The notes under the pieces are model-generated. The model saw nothing but the letters and a program-made list of their open reading frames with translations. It ran no database searches and was not told the origin of the DNA. A stretch of DNA of 64,000 nt from Bacteroidota bacterium. Lineage in GTDB: Bacteria > Bacteroidota > Bacteroidia > Chitinophagales > Chitinophagaceae. The stretch covers positions 20,550 through 84,549 of the forward strand of contig JAKPSI010000077.1 in the NCBI GenBank assembly GCA_029555415.1, written 5' to 3'. The stretch's first letter is position 1. Each line of letters begins with the position of its first letter. Position numbers and translations under genes: made by a program. This document shows positions 1 to 9,555 of the stretch, in pieces.

Positions 1-202
1 TATCATTGAAAATTCGATCGCTACGCCTTCGTTGGCGATAACCTACCCAAGCCGGCAGGCAGGCACCAACAACGGCGTGCTGCTTTAGGGTGCAACCCCG
101 CAACTAGCAACTCGCAACTGTTGACATGAAATCAGTTGATGAAAAAGCCAATGAAGAGACTTAGAACTGACTACCGACTACAGACTAACGACTAAAGACT
201 GC
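1..202. repeat. Composite intergenic repeat element (hairpin module plus two heptamer arrays)
   Basis: No gene is visible here. Positions 21-86 carry the TGCCGGCA-type hairpin module shared with 10431-10492, 13262-13321 and 18857-18912, fused to an ACGCCTT-GTTGG stretch. It is followed by 7-bp units at 100-120 (GCAACTA, GCAACTC, GCAACTG) and a second array at 169-200 (GACTACC, GACTACA, GACTAAC, GACTAAA, GACT). The second array ends 2 bp from the stop codon of the leftward gene beginning at 670. The element may continue beyond the left edge. Confidence 0.75.
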
Positions 203-670
203 TCACTGCGTTTTAAGGACATTCTTACAATCCAGATACTTCGTCGGATCCAGCTGCGTTTCGAACTGATACATCAGTAACTCCACTTTATTACCGGGTT
301 CGATGACACCGATCGGCTGACCGGCTTTGAGGAAGTCGTTACGTTTGACGATGACCCGTTTCATACCCGCATACCAGAAATAATATTCCTTTTTCGTTTT
401 CCGGTCAATGTAGAAGAACACCACATCCCATCCCCCTTCTTCATTCTGTTCCACATTGGTCACCCGGCCATCGATACAGGCTTTCACCATCGTATCCGGT
501 CTGCTGGTCAGGGAAATACAGAGGTCCGGCGGATCGAATTTGATCGCGTTCTTTGGAGGAGGAACCAGGGTGGCATCATTGAGGGGGCAGACGAGTTTGA
601 TACTGTCATTCTGAGCCAGTGCGTAAAAGGGCATTATCATCAGTGCCAGTAAAGGCAAGCGCTTAACCAT
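203..670 (-). CDS. Exported M23/LytM-fold protein, probably catalytically dead
   Basis: This is a 155-residue protein with a Sec signal peptide (about residues 1-19, ending ALAQ). The C-terminal part follows the order of an M23 (LytM) peptidase domain: a G-x-V strand near residue 68, a V-V-F-F-Y strand, a Y-F-W-Y-A-G segment where family members have Y-x-H-L, then V-x-x-x-x-x-x-x-x-G-Q-x-I-G and a final DPTKYL. The zinc-binding H-x-H and H-x(n)-D residues of active M23 enzymes are not present, so a binding or scaffolding role is more likely than hydrolysis. It lies 10 bp downstream of the small gene at 681-986, probably in one transcript. The M23 link is an inference from motif order. Confidence 0.6.
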   Translation of the reverse strand: MVKRLPLLALMIMPFYALAQNDSIKLVCPLNDATLVPPPKNAIKFDPPDLCISLTSRPDTMVKACIDGRVTNVEQNEEGGWDVVFFYIDRKTKKEYYFWYAGMKRVIVKRNDFLKAGQPIGVIEPGNKVELLMYQFETQLDPTKYLDCKNVLKTQ

Positions 671-680
671 CGTCGATTTA

Positions 681-986
681 TTAAGATTTATGGACCTTCA
701 ATTTCCGGGCCAGTTCATCACCGGGCGCTTCAGCCGTTTCACCATAACCATTCACCAATACGCCCTTGAGCCCTGTAACCGATTGAATAGCATATACGAT
801 CGCTTCATCTGCCGGGTCCGAATTACCTTCAAACCGGTATATTTCCATGATCTCGAACTGGTCGGCTCCGAAGCCTGCTTCACTGCAAACGATGGCATTC
901 GGGGTCAGATTGAAATCGATCGTGAACCCGCGTTCCTTCAATCCCCTGATCGCTTCTGTAACAGTATCGTATGTGAAACCATTCAT
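681..986 (-). CDS. Conserved small Bacteroidota protein (often labelled phosphoribosylpyrophosphate synthetase)
   Basis: A 101-residue cytoplasmic protein with no signal peptide. Its pattern (A-I-x-x-L-K-x-R-G-F near the N-terminus, F-N-L in the middle, I-x-E-x-Y-R-F-E-G, then V-L-V-x-x-Y-G) is that of a small Bacteroidota family often annotated as phosphoribosylpyrophosphate synthetase. It is far too short for that enzyme, so the function is unknown. The ATG at 986 is preferred over an in-frame TTG at 998, because the TTG would lie inside the candidate -7 promoter box at 996-1003. The gene is divergent from ahcY and probably co-transcribed with the downstream gene ending at 203. Confidence 0.7.
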   Translation of the reverse strand: MNGFTYDTVTEAIRGLKERGFTIDFNLTPNAIVCSEAGFGADQFEIMEIYRFEGNSDPADEAIVYAIQSVTGLKGVLVNGYGETAEAPGDELARKLKVHKS

Positions 987-995
987 ATCGTTACA

Positions 996-1003
996 CAAAA
1001 CTA
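996..1003 (-). promoter_or_regulatory. Candidate Bacteroidota -7 promoter box (TAGTTTTG)
   Basis: On the minus strand TAGTTTTG matches the Bacteroidota -7 consensus TAnnTTTG exactly and lies about 10 bp upstream of the ATG at 986. No clear -33 element is visible. The leader would be very short. Confidence 0.4.
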
Positions 1004-1055
1004 AACAAGTGGATAATATGTTCCTCCCTTTTTAAACTATTATAACGGATTATTG

Positions 1056-1063
1056 TAGTTTTG
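1056..1063 (+). promoter_or_regulatory. Candidate ahcY -7 promoter box (TAGTTTTG)
   Basis: TAGTTTTG matches TAnnTTTG exactly, 20 bp upstream of the ahcY ATG. The spacer to the divergent leftward gene thus has one perfect -7 box per direction. Confidence 0.5.
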
Positions 1064-1083
1064 CAAAGCAAAAAATCAAAAAT

Positions 1084-2412
1084 ATGTCAACACTGACCAA
1101 CAGTAAGATCGATTTTAACCTGAAATACAAAGTAAAGGATATCAGCCTCGCTGAATGGGGCCGTAAAGAGATCCGTCTCGCCGAAGCAGAAATGCCAGGT
1201 CTGATGGCCCTCCGTGCCGAATATGGCGCACAAAAACCCCTTAAAGGAGCCCGTGTTGCAAGTTGCCTGCACATGACCATCCAGACCGCTGTTCTGATCG
1301 AGACCCTCGTGGAACTCGGCGCGGAAGTGAAATGGAGCTCCTGCAATATCTTCTCCACACAGGACCATGCCGCTGCCGCGATCGCCGCTGCCGGTATCGG
1401 TGTTTATGCATGGAAAGGACAGTCGCTCGAAGAAGCTGACTGGTGTATCGAACAAACCCTGTTCTTCGGTGGTGCTGACCGCCCCCTGAACATGATCCTG
1501 GATGACGGTGGTGACCTTACCAACATCGTATTCGACAAATACCCCGAACTCGTTCAGCATATCAAAGGCCTGAGTGAAGAAACCACTACCGGTGTTCACC
1601 GCCTGTACGAGCGCATGGAAAAAGGCACCCTGCCCATTCCCGCGATCAATGTGAACGACTCCGTTACCAAATCCAAATTCGACAACAAATACGGTTGTAA
1701 AGAAAGTCTGGTTGACGCCATCCGCCGCGCTACCGACGTGATGCTGGCAGGTAAAGTTGCCGTTGTAGGTGGTTACGGTGACGTAGGTAAAGGCTCTGCC
1801 GCTTCCCTGGCAGGTGCCGGTTGCCGCGTGATCGTTACCGAGATCGACCCCATTTGCGCCCTCCAGGCCGCTATGGACGGTTTTGAAGTGAAGAAGATGA
1901 TCGATGCTGTTGCTGAAGCCGATATCGTTGTGACCGCTTCCGGTTGCCGCGACCTGATCACCGGCGCTCACTTCAAACTGATGAAGGATAAAACCATCGT
2001 TTGTAATATCGGTCACTTCGATATCGAGATCGATATCGCATGGCTCAATACCAACTTCGGACATACCAAAGACACGATCAAACCGCAGGTTGATATTTAC
2101 AACGTGGATGGCAAAGACATCATCATCCTGGCTGAAGGCCGCCTCGTGAATCTGGGCTGCGCTACCGGTCACCCCTCGTTCGTGATGAGTAACTCCTTCA
2201 CTAACCAGACCCTCGCACAGCTTGAGCTGTGGCTCAATAACAGCAAATACGAGAATAAAGTATATGTGCTGCCGAAACATCTGGATGAGAAAGTGGCCCG
2301 TCTGCACCTCGCTAAGATCGGTGTGGTACTGGATGAACTGACCTCCGAGCAATCTGAATACCTCGGTATTCCGAAAGCCGGTCCTTTCAAACCTGAACAC
2401 TACCGTTATTAA
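1084..2412 (+). CDS. ahcY: Adenosylhomocysteinase (S-adenosyl-L-homocysteine hydrolase)
   Basis: This 442-residue cytosolic enzyme reversibly hydrolyses S-adenosylhomocysteine to adenosine and homocysteine with tightly bound NAD, so it relieves product inhibition of methyltransferases and feeds the methyl cycle. Near the N-terminus are the substrate-binding stretches C-L-H-M-T and S-C-N-I-F-S-T-Q-D. The NAD-binding Rossmann motif G-G-Y-G-D-V-G-K-G lies at about residues 228-236, and the C-terminus is the family-typical K-P-x-H-Y-R-Y. Length and domain order are those of a complete enzyme. It has its own promoter box and is closed by a strong terminator at 2428-2459. Identification is secure. 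Confidence 0.97.
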   Translation: MSTLTNSKIDFNLKYKVKDISLAEWGRKEIRLAEAEMPGLMALRAEYGAQKPLKGARVASCLHMTIQTAVLIETLVELGAEVKWSSCNIFSTQDHAAAAIAAAGIGVYAWKGQSLEEADWCIEQTLFFGGADRPLNMILDDGGDLTNIVFDKYPELVQHIKGLSEETTTGVHRLYERMEKGTLPIPAINVNDSVTKSKFDNKYGCKESLVDAIRRATDVMLAGKVAVVGGYGDVGKGSAASLAGAGCRVIVTEIDPICALQAAMDGFEVKKMIDAVAEADIVVTASGCRDLITGAHFKLMKDKTIVCNIGHFDIEIDIAWLNTNFGHTKDTIKPQVDIYNVDGKDIIILAEGRLVNLGCATGHPSFVMSNSFTNQTLAQLELWLNNSKYENKVYVLPKHLDEKVARLHLAKIGVVLDELTSEQSEYLGIPKAGPFKPEHYRY

Positions 2413-2427
2413 TAGCTTACTGAAAGT

Positions 2428-2459
2428 AAAAACCCCGGCGTTCAACACCCGGGGTTTTT
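2428..2459. terminator. Bidirectional intrinsic terminator after ahcY
   Basis: An 11-bp stem pairs 2428-2438 with 2449-2459 (AAAAACCCCGG with CCGGGGTTTTT) around a 10-nt loop. There is an A run on one side and a T run on the other, so it can end ahcY and also the convergent gene at 2479-3369. Confidence 0.85.
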
Positions 2460-2478
2460 TAATGTCCGTCAGGGCCGG

Positions 2479-3369
2479 TCAATGCCCCGCGTAAATATGG
2501 TTATAGATGAGTGCCGAAATATTGGCCATGGTCCGCACGGCATTTTCCTGCTTCTCCCATTGCTTCGACAATAATATCAGCACATATTTCCGGCCATCCG
2601 GCAGATAAACGATACCGGAATCATGTTCCACTTTGGTGATGGAACCCGTCTTGTGCGCCACTTTGATACCCGGCGGTAAACCGGCCGGAATGATCTCATT
2701 GAAATGCTGACCCAGCAGGACTATGATCATTTCATCCGACGCGGCTTTATTCACAAATTGCTCCTTCGCGATATGTTCAAAGATCAGCATGAGGTCGTAG
2801 GCCGTTGTGGAATTATTGAGTCCTTTTTCAAACGCTTTATTGTCTTCTACCCCGCGCAGTACCTGAATATCCTTCGCCCCGATCCCGCGCATGGAAGCCG
2901 TAACGTTCTTCGCATCCACCAGTTCGATCAGCATATTCGTGGCCAGGTTACTGCTCACCACGATCATCTGATCCAGCAGGAACGCGATGGTTCTCTTTTC
3001 ACCTAAATGTTTGTACAATTCCGTTTCACTGTCATCCGCAGGATCCAGTTCGAACGCTGAACCATCCACGATGCTTTTAAAAGAATTTTTCAGTACCACA
3101 GAATCGGTCATACTGAATTTACCGGCGGCTGCCTGTTTGTACAATTCCACCATGACCGGTGTCTTCATCGTACTGGCCGCATGAAAGGGTTCATGCGCGT
3201 TGATGAGGATCTGTTTACCGGTCTGCAGGTCCATATACGCCACTCCATACACACCGGGCTGTGCGGAAATGACCTGTTGTATCTCATTCTCTGTATCGTA
3301 CATGATCTTGCGGGATGCGCTGCAGGAACACAGCAGTGAAAGGGAAATCAGCCAGATTGATGTTCGCAT
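2479..3369 (-). CDS. Class A beta-lactamase-like serine hydrolase, lipoprotein
   Basis: A 296-residue protein of the penicillin-binding/class A beta-lactamase superfamily (beta-lactamase2 type). The catalytic S-T-M-K lies at residues 66-69 (nucleophile Ser66), S-S-N at 139-141 takes the place of the SDN motif, and K-T-G is at 240-242. The omega-loop region is short (E-K-G-L-N at 181-185), unlike classical resistance enzymes, so beta-lactam hydrolysis is uncertain and a cell-wall role is equally possible. The N-terminus has a lipobox-like L-C-S-C (Cys16), so membrane anchoring is expected. It is convergent with ahcY and 48 bp downstream of the exported gene at 3418-3912. Confidence 0.8.
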   Translation of the reverse strand: MRTSIWLISLSLLCSCSASRKIMYDTENEIQQVISAQPGVYGVAYMDLQTGKQILINAHEPFHAASTMKTPVMVELYKQAAAGKFSMTDSVVLKNSFKSIVDGSAFELDPADDSETELYKHLGEKRTIAFLLDQMIVVSSNLATNMLIELVDAKNVTASMRGIGAKDIQVLRGVEDNKAFEKGLNNSTTAYDLMLIFEHIAKEQFVNKAASDEMIIVLLGQHFNEIIPAGLPPGIKVAHKTGSITKVEHDSGIVYLPDGRKYVLILLSKQWEKQENAVRTMANISALIYNHIYAGH

Positions 3370-3417
3370 GATGATCGATTATCCCTCAATGTACCAACTC
3401 CGGGCTAACCCGCCAAG

Positions 3418-3912
3418 CTATTGGGCCAGCAGTGACGGGGCTTCTTTCAGCACACAGGCAGTTAAAGCCATGACCATCTGCTGTTGGGGAGGGGTCAGGG
3501 TAACGGTGGTTTCTTTCTTATCGTTCCCGATAAAGACGATCTTCTCTATTTTCAGTGTCGCGAATTTCTGCAGCACCACCGGATACGTATTCCCGTTCCG
3601 GAAAATGAAATGGAACAGTCCTTCACAATTCATCGTACCGCCATTGCGTTGAGTAAATTTCATTTTCGTCCCTTCAAAGAAGATATTGGCCGTGGAAGCA
3701 TCCGTATAGCACTTATCATTGCCTTCGATACTGAACAGCATATCGATCTCCGGCTTCGTTGCATCAATGGTAAGGGAAGCACCATCCAACTGGATGAAGC
3801 CGGAACTCAGCTTGAGCTCCTTGGTATAAACATCCTTGTCACGGATCAGTTTGCAATCCTGCGCCTGTATCAGTACAGGCAACATCAAAAAGGCAAATAA
3901 GAGGTATTTCAT
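3418..3912 (-). CDS. Exported protein of unknown function
   Basis: A 164-residue protein with a clear Sec signal peptide (MKYLLFAFLMLPVLIQAQ, cleavage after about residue 18). The mature part alternates short beta-type stretches and holds cysteines near the start, near 69, near 96 and near 153, which could form disulfides in the periplasm. No catalytic motif is recognisable. It is the likely first gene of a short leftward unit with the serine hydrolase 48 bp downstream. Confidence 0.7.
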   Translation of the reverse strand: MKYLLFAFLMLPVLIQAQDCKLIRDKDVYTKELKLSSGFIQLDGASLTIDATKPEIDMLFSIEGNDKCYTDASTANIFFEGTKMKFTQRNGGTMNCEGLFHFIFRNGNTYPVVLQKFATLKIEKIVFIGNDKKETTVTLTPPQQQMVMALTACVLKEAPSLLAQ

Positions 3913-4074
3913 ACGCCGCTCAGTTATGTTTTAAAATTAAACGTTTTCAGGGGCCCGGGCAAAATCCGGGAATGTTAAAAAATAGAGCCCGTTGGGATGA
4001 CGCGCTGGGCAACGCGACCGTTGCTTCACCCGATTATCCGGGTACCCGGCCCTGTGCCAGGTTCACCTGACCAT

Positions 4075-6687
4075 ATGCGCAAAACCCTTTGCCTGCTGAT
4101 CTTTCTGACCTGCTTCACCGGCAGGGTCCGTGCCAACCATATTACAGGCGGGGAAATGCACTATACCTATATCGGCCAGACCGCAGCCGGCTATCAATAC
4201 AATGTCGAGTTGAAATTATTCATGCGATGTAATAGTGGGCGTGTATTCCCCAACCCGATCATCGTTTCCATTTTTGACAAAGGGAGTTACGATCGTATCA
4301 CGGATATGCAGGTGCCGCTCGGCAATACGAACACGATCCAACTTGTCAACAGCGATCCCTGCATCTCCAACCCGCCCAATGTTTGTTACGAAACAGCCAC
4401 CTACCAGTTCGATATCACGCTGCCTGCATCAGCGGACGGATATATCCTTTCCGCATCGGTCAATTTCAGGATCAATGGCATCAGCAATATCGAATCCAAT
4501 GCCAGCCAGGTCGGCGCCACTTATACCGCGGAGATACCTGGCACCGGCGCTGTTGCGAATGGCATGGAGAATAACAGTGCCGTCTTCACCGCCAGTGACC
4601 TGGTAGTGGTATGCGCCAACAATACGATGAGTTATAGTTTCAGCGCCGAAGATCCCGATGGCGATCAATTGCAATATTCTTTCTGCAGTGCCTATGGCAG
4701 CGGCGTGAATGTGAATGCGCAACAAGTCACGCCCATCAATCCGCCCTACCCTTCGGTCCCCTATCTTTTACCCGACTTCAACAGCGACGCGCCACTCGGG
4801 CCACTCGTGAGTATCAACAATGCCACCGGCCAGATCACCGGCGTAGCGCCGGCCGCAGGCATCTATGTTGTCACCGTGTGTGTGAATGAGATCCGGAACG
4901 GACAGATCATCGCCACCCAGCGGAAGGATATCCAGATCAATATCGCCGATTGTAATATCGCTGCCGCAACATTATCACCCGTCTACATGCTGTGCCGTGA
5001 CACACGCAGCATCACGATCGCGAATCAGTCGACCAGTCCGCTGATCGTTTCCTGGGACTGGACCGTCTTCGACCCCGCAGGCAACATCATACATACGATC
5101 AGTAACCCCCTGCTCAATTTTACTTTCCCTGATACCGGCACCTATCGCGTGAAACTGGTCGTGAATAAAGGACAACAATGTTCTGACTCCTCCACCGCAT
5201 CTGTAAAGGTGTATCCGGGATTCAGACCCGACTTCAGTGTTTCAGGTGTGTGTGCCGCTGTCAATACCCAATTCACCGATCGCAGTACAACGGTCTATGG
5301 AGTGGTCAGCAGCTGGCTCTGGGATTTCGGTGACCTCTCCACCTTCTCTGATGTTTCCATACAACAAAACCCGACCTATAGTTATCCCTCATTGGGCACC
5401 CGGACGGTCAGGCTCATCGCTTCCACCAGTAAAGGCTGCAGGGATACGGTCCTGAAAGAGGTTGACATCTTCAATGAACCACCACTCAAACTGAAATTCA
5501 GCGATACACTGATCTGCAGGAATGATATCATACGCCTGACATCGAATGCCATCGGCACTTTCGTATGGACACCAGCCGCGGGCATGATCAACCCGAATAC
5601 ATCCAGCCCCACCGTTACGCCCCAGACCACAACCACATATTATGTAACCCTTGATCAGAACGGATGCATCGGACATGATTCAGTTAAAGTGCGGGTAGTC
5701 GACCGCGTTAGTTTGCAGATGATGAGCGACTCCATGATCTGTCTCACCGATCCCGCGCAATTACATATTCAGTCGGACGGATTAAAATTCCTGTGGACAC
5801 CGGCGGCATCACTGAATGATGCGACCCTGCAGAACCCGTTGGCCACACCGACCCAAACCACCACTTATATTGTAACGGCAACAGTGGGGGGATGCAGCAC
5901 CACCGGACAGGTCACCATCGGCACCGCGCCGTATCCCAAAGTGAATGCGGGCCGCGACACGGCGATCTGCTACAATACTCCCGCCTTGTTACAGGGAAGC
6001 AATGACGGAACGATACAGGTCTGGACACACGCTGGCAGTCTGACCGACGCGAACATACTGCATCCGCTCGCGTATCCGCCACGCACGACCACCTATATCC
6101 TGAAAGGTTTTGATACGAAAGGATGTCCGAAACCGGGTACCGATACCGTAGTGGTAACCGTGCAACCGAAGATGAGTGTATTTGCAGGACGTGATACTTC
6201 ACTGGTGGTGGGTCAGCCCATTCATCTGCAGGGAAGCGGCGGCCAGTCCTATACCTGGACGCCGGGTATCTTCCTGAACAACGCGAACATCGCGGACCCG
6301 GTAGCATTGTTCTCAGAACCGGTGAATGGATTCAGGTATAAATTAACGGCAAGAACGGATGCGGGCTGCAGTGATTCCGCATTCATCACGATACGTGTAT
6401 TCAAAGCAGGACCTTCGATCTACATGCCGACCGCTTTCACACCTAATCATGACGGTAAGAATGATGTACTGCGTCCTATCGCAGCGGGCATTCAAAGCAT
6501 TGAATACTTCAGGATCTTCAACCGCTGGGGTCAAATGATCTACAGCAGTTCCACAACAGGAGCCGGATGGGACGGGCGTTTCAGCGGCACCGATCAGGCC
6601 ACCGGCACTTATGTCTGGCTGATCAAAGCAGTGGACTACAAAGGACTTCCATATTTCAGTAAAGGGGTCGTTACCCTCATCCGTTAA
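4075..6687 (+). CDS. PKD-like domain surface protein with T9SS type B (CHU_C) sorting domain
   Basis: 870 residues from the ATG at 4075. That start is chosen because it opens a signal peptide (MRKTLCLLIFLTCFTGRVRA); an earlier in-frame ATG at 3997 would bury it. The N-terminal third begins with the NHITGGEMHY motif common in Bacteroidota gliding/adhesin proteins. A PKD-like module follows (W-L-W-D-F-G-D), then several Ig-like repeats carrying T-P-x-T-T-T-T-Y-x-V. The C-terminus has the T9SS type B sorting domain: P-T-A-F-T-P-N-x-D-G-x-N-D, F-x-I-F-N-R-W-G and G-T-Y-V-W. Expected to be exported by the type IX system and act as an adhesin or gliding-associated surface protein. The stop overlaps the convergent thioredoxin-like gene by 4 bp. 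Confidence 0.88.
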   Translation: MRKTLCLLIFLTCFTGRVRANHITGGEMHYTYIGQTAAGYQYNVELKLFMRCNSGRVFPNPIIVSIFDKGSYDRITDMQVPLGNTNTIQLVNSDPCISNPPNVCYETATYQFDITLPASADGYILSASVNFRINGISNIESNASQVGATYTAEIPGTGAVANGMENNSAVFTASDLVVVCANNTMSYSFSAEDPDGDQLQYSFCSAYGSGVNVNAQQVTPINPPYPSVPYLLPDFNSDAPLGPLVSINNATGQITGVAPAAGIYVVTVCVNEIRNGQIIATQRKDIQINIADCNIAAATLSPVYMLCRDTRSITIANQSTSPLIVSWDWTVFDPAGNIIHTISNPLLNFTFPDTGTYRVKLVVNKGQQCSDSSTASVKVYPGFRPDFSVSGVCAAVNTQFTDRSTTVYGVVSSWLWDFGDLSTFSDVSIQQNPTYSYPSLGTRTVRLIASTSKGCRDTVLKEVDIFNEPPLKLKFSDTLICRNDIIRLTSNAIGTFVWTPAAGMINPNTSSPTVTPQTTTTYYVTLDQNGCIGHDSVKVRVVDRVSLQMMSDSMICLTDPAQLHIQSDGLKFLWTPAASLNDATLQNPLATPTQTTTYIVTATVGGCSTTGQVTIGTAPYPKVNAGRDTAICYNTPALLQGSNDGTIQVWTHAGSLTDANILHPLAYPPRTTTYILKGFDTKGCPKPGTDTVVVTVQPKMSVFAGRDTSLVVGQPIHLQGSGGQSYTWTPGIFLNNANIADPVALFSEPVNGFRYKLTARTDAGCSDSAFITIRVFKAGPSIYMPTAFTPNHDGKNDVLRPIAAGIQSIEYFRIFNRWGQMIYSSSTTGAGWDGRFSGTDQATGTYVWLIKAVDYKGLPYFSKGVVTLIR

Positions 6688-7238
6688 TGCTGTTCATTCT
6701 GCCGGAACCGCTTGCGGATCGCTTCAGCCTGGTCATTGGATAATACCGAAGTCTTCTTCAGTTTTACAATGAATGCATCCACTTCCACTTCGGATGCAGG
6801 ACATCCGATGTTATCACCCTGTGCTTCGGCCTGATCAGGGGTGCGGATCTTTGAATCGGCTACCATATTCCCGTCCTTGTCGAAGATGAGCCAGTAAGGG
6901 ATACCAAGACCTGCGCCGTAATAACGGTCCATCAGTTCCTGCGCACCGGGCGTATTGGGATGTTTGACCGTATCATTCTCTGCAACGGTCAGATGGGTGA
7001 TCACATAATTCTTCTGAAAATAATCCTTACAAACAGGATCGTTCATCGCTGTATCCATCTTATGGCACCAATAGCACCAGGAAGCATGAAAGATCACAAG
7101 CACATGCTTGTTCTCGGCGGCGGCTTTTTTCTCAGCGGCCTGAAGGATCGATGACGCGGATTGCGCTTGTGCGGATCCGGAGAAAGCGATCATGCTGCAG
7201 ATGAGGAGCAGCATGGACAGTATTTTTTTCATTTGCAT
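6684..7238 (-). CDS. Exported thioredoxin-fold protein (W-C-Y-W-C-H active site)
   Basis: 184 residues with a Sec signal peptide ending about SAQA (residue 26). The mature domain is thioredoxin-like, with a redox-active C-Y-W-C motif in the context H-A-S-W-C-Y-W-C-H-K-M and a cis-Pro region G-I-P-Y-W-L-I-F. It probably acts as a periplasmic disulfide oxidoreductase. The C-Y-W-C-H-K-M type resembles DsbD-gamma/DUF255-like proteins rather than classical C-G-P-C thioredoxin. Two in-frame ATGs (7238, 7232) are equally plausible starts. The stop codon overlaps that of the convergent surface-protein gene. Confidence 0.85.
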   Translation of the reverse strand: MQMKKILSMLLLICSMIAFSGSAQAQSASSILQAAEKKAAAENKHVLVIFHASWCYWCHKMDTAMNDPVCKDYFQKNYVITHLTVAENDTVKHPNTPGAQELMDRYYGAGLGIPYWLIFDKDGNMVADSKIRTPDQAEAQGDNIGCPASEVEVDAFIVKLKKTSVLSNDQAEAIRKRFRQNEQH

Positions 7239-7339
7239 CCCTGAAATTATTCATTTCCCGCGAAACGGGAACGGTTTTAACAGCTTGTAAACGGATGCAG
7301 CTGCCTGTTTTTTCAGTAGCTTGGTCAAAATTTTACGCC

Positions 7340-9553
7340 ATGCGTTACTTCCTGCTTCTGGCCCTTCTCCAATGCGGCCTTGCGAACGGACAGCCCATCA
7401 AACTTTCCTCGGCTTCATTTACCACGGGTGACAAAACCGAGTGGAGCAAACCCGAATTCGCGGATGCAGGCTGGAAAACGATCGAGGCGGGACGCAACTG
7501 GGAAACGGTTGGCTACAATGGCTATGATGGTTTCGGCTGGTACCGTTTCCATGTAAACATCCCGCAGAGCATTAAGATCAAATCCGTCTGGAAGGATTCA
7601 TTGCGGATCAATCTTGCCAGGATCGACGACGCAGATGAGGTGTTCCTGAACGGTAAACTGATCAGTAAGAACGGCAAATTCCCTTCCGACCCCGGAGGCT
7701 ATCAATCAAACTGGGAAGCCGATCGGGAGATCCATCTCAGCACCGCGGATCCGCTCATCCATTGGGATCAGGAGAATGTGATCGCTGTGCGTGTGTATGA
7801 TGGCGGTGGCGCCGGTGGCATTTTCAATACCGTTCCCTTCATCAGCATGATGGACCTGATCGATGGCGTCAGCATCCGTTTCCGGGATACGGAAGTAAGG
7901 CCGGATAATAAGATCAATACGCCCGTCGTGGTCACCAATCGTTTCACGATGCCGGTTACAGGCATCCTTACACTGCGGGTAACAGAAACCGAAACAGGTA
8001 AAGTGACCTATAATCAAACGAAGAAGGTCACGATCAGTGTAAGCAAGAATCTCGTCGCGGAACTCGGATTACCCAATAACAAAAGGCAGGAGATCTATGG
8101 TGAATTCATCGAAGAGCAATCCGGAAAAATGATCACCGCTTTGAAGATCATGCCTTATATCCTCACACCACCTGTTGCCGCTACCCCGCGGATCAATGGC
8201 GCGAAAGTGGCCGGCGTCAGACCCGGATCACCGTTCCTGTATAAGATCGCGGCCACCGGCGATAAACCTTTGCAATATGCCGTGGATCAGTTACCGGCCG
8301 GATTGAAACTGGATGCTGCAACCGGCATCATCAGCGGTACGATCGCCGCAACCGGTGTATTCAACATGAACATCACGGTGAAGAATGATAAAGGAACAGA
8401 TACACGTGCCTTCACGATCAAAGCGGGCAAGGAACTGGCCCTCACACCACCGATGGGCTGGAACAGCTGGAACTGCTGGGGTTTGAGCGTGAGTGATGAA
8501 AAAGTGAAGAGCAGTGCGCAGGCGATGATCGATAAAGGACTGGCCGATCATGGCTGGACCTATATCAATATCGATGACGGATGGGAAGCAGATAAAAGGA
8601 ATGCGCAGGGACAGATCGTTACCAACAGCAAGTTCCCGGATATGAAAGGACTGGGCGATTGGCTGCATAAGAACGGACTGAAATTCGGTATCTACTCCTC
8701 ACCCGGCCCGCGCACTTGCGGCGGCTTCCTCGGTTCGTGGCAACATGAGAAACAGGATGCGGTGAGTTATGCCAACTGGGGCATCGATTATCTGAAGTAC
8801 GACTGGTGCAGTTACGGTGACCTGCCTGTTGCGAAAGACACATCATTGGCGGGTTACATGAAACCCTATAAAATGATGCAGGGCTTCCTGCGTGAACAGA
8901 AAAGGGATATCGTGTACAGTCTTTGCCAGTACGGCATGAAGGACGTCTGGAAATGGGGCGCCGATGTGGATGGTAACTGCTGGCGCACGACAGGTGATAT
9001 CACCGATACGTGGAACAGTTTATACGGCATCGGTTTCAGCCAAACCGTGCAATATCCTTACGCGAAGCCCGGTCGCTGGAATGACCCCGACATGCTGATC
9101 GTTGGACAGGTAGGCTGGGGCGAATCCCTGCATCCGACACGACTCACACCTGATGAACAATACACGCATATCAGTCTCTGGTGCCTGCTCTCTTCTCCTC
9201 TGCTGATCGGATGCGATATCAGTAAACTGGATGATTTCACCCTGAACCTGCTGAGCAATGATGAAGTGATCGCGCTGGATCAGGACCCGCTGGGCAAACA
9301 AGCGAAGCAGGTGTTGAAGACGGACGATTATCAGATCTGGATGAAAGAGCTGGAAGATGGTTCCAAAGCGGTGGGCATTTTCAACCTGACGGACAGCTAT
9401 AATAACATCACGGTGAAATGGGCGGATCTCGGTCTGAACGGCAAGAACAATATCCGCGATCTCTGGCGTCAGAAAGACCTCGGTCCTTCCGGCACTGAAT
9501 TCAGTACGAAAGTTTCTCCGCATGGGGTAATTTTGCTCAAAGTATCGGAATAA
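7340..9553 (+). CDS. Exported GH27 alpha-galactosidase with N-terminal beta-sandwich and Ig-like domain
   Basis: 737 residues from the ATG at 7340, which opens a signal peptide (MRYFLLLALLQCGLANG); an ATG at 7295 would add 15 unsupported residues. The N-terminal ~170 residues look like the jelly-roll sugar-binding domain of GH2-type enzymes (W-Y-R-F-H, D-D-A-D-E-V-F-L-N-G). A putative Ig domain follows (Q-L-P-A-G-L-K-L-D-A-A-T-G). The GH27 barrel starts at P-P-M-G-W-N-S-W-N (370-378), with the nucleophile Asp488 in Y-L-K-Y-D-W-C and the acid/base Asp in R-W-N-D-P-D-M (579-585). It should cleave terminal alpha-galactosides from plant or microbial glycans in the periplasm or outside the cell. 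pdxJ starts 2 bp after its stop. Confidence 0.93.
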   Translation: MRYFLLLALLQCGLANGQPIKLSSASFTTGDKTEWSKPEFADAGWKTIEAGRNWETVGYNGYDGFGWYRFHVNIPQSIKIKSVWKDSLRINLARIDDADEVFLNGKLISKNGKFPSDPGGYQSNWEADREIHLSTADPLIHWDQENVIAVRVYDGGGAGGIFNTVPFISMMDLIDGVSIRFRDTEVRPDNKINTPVVVTNRFTMPVTGILTLRVTETETGKVTYNQTKKVTISVSKNLVAELGLPNNKRQEIYGEFIEEQSGKMITALKIMPYILTPPVAATPRINGAKVAGVRPGSPFLYKIAATGDKPLQYAVDQLPAGLKLDAATGIISGTIAATGVFNMNITVKNDKGTDTRAFTIKAGKELALTPPMGWNSWNCWGLSVSDEKVKSSAQAMIDKGLADHGWTYINIDDGWEADKRNAQGQIVTNSKFPDMKGLGDWLHKNGLKFGIYSSPGPRTCGGFLGSWQHEKQDAVSYANWGIDYLKYDWCSYGDLPVAKDTSLAGYMKPYKMMQGFLREQKRDIVYSLCQYGMKDVWKWGADVDGNCWRTTGDITDTWNSLYGIGFSQTVQYPYAKPGRWNDPDMLIVGQVGWGESLHPTRLTPDEQYTHISLWCLLSSPLLIGCDISKLDDFTLNLLSNDEVIALDQDPLGKQAKQVLKTDDYQIWMKELEDGSKAVGIFNLTDSYNNITVKWADLGLNGKNNIRDLWRQKDLGPSGTEFSTKVSPHGVILLKVSE

Positions 9554-9555
9554 GC

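Noticed and set aside
1087..2448. 453-residue open frame antisense to ahcY
   Set aside because: It mirrors the codon structure of ahcY, has no recognisable domain and overlaps a certain gene entirely; the same holds for the 320-residue frame antisense to rpsA (60592-61554).
2479..3369. Acquired antibiotic-resistance beta-lactamase
   Set aside because: The active-site motifs are present but the omega-loop region is short and the protein is a lipoprotein in a chromosomal context, so a housekeeping serine hydrolase is at least as likely.
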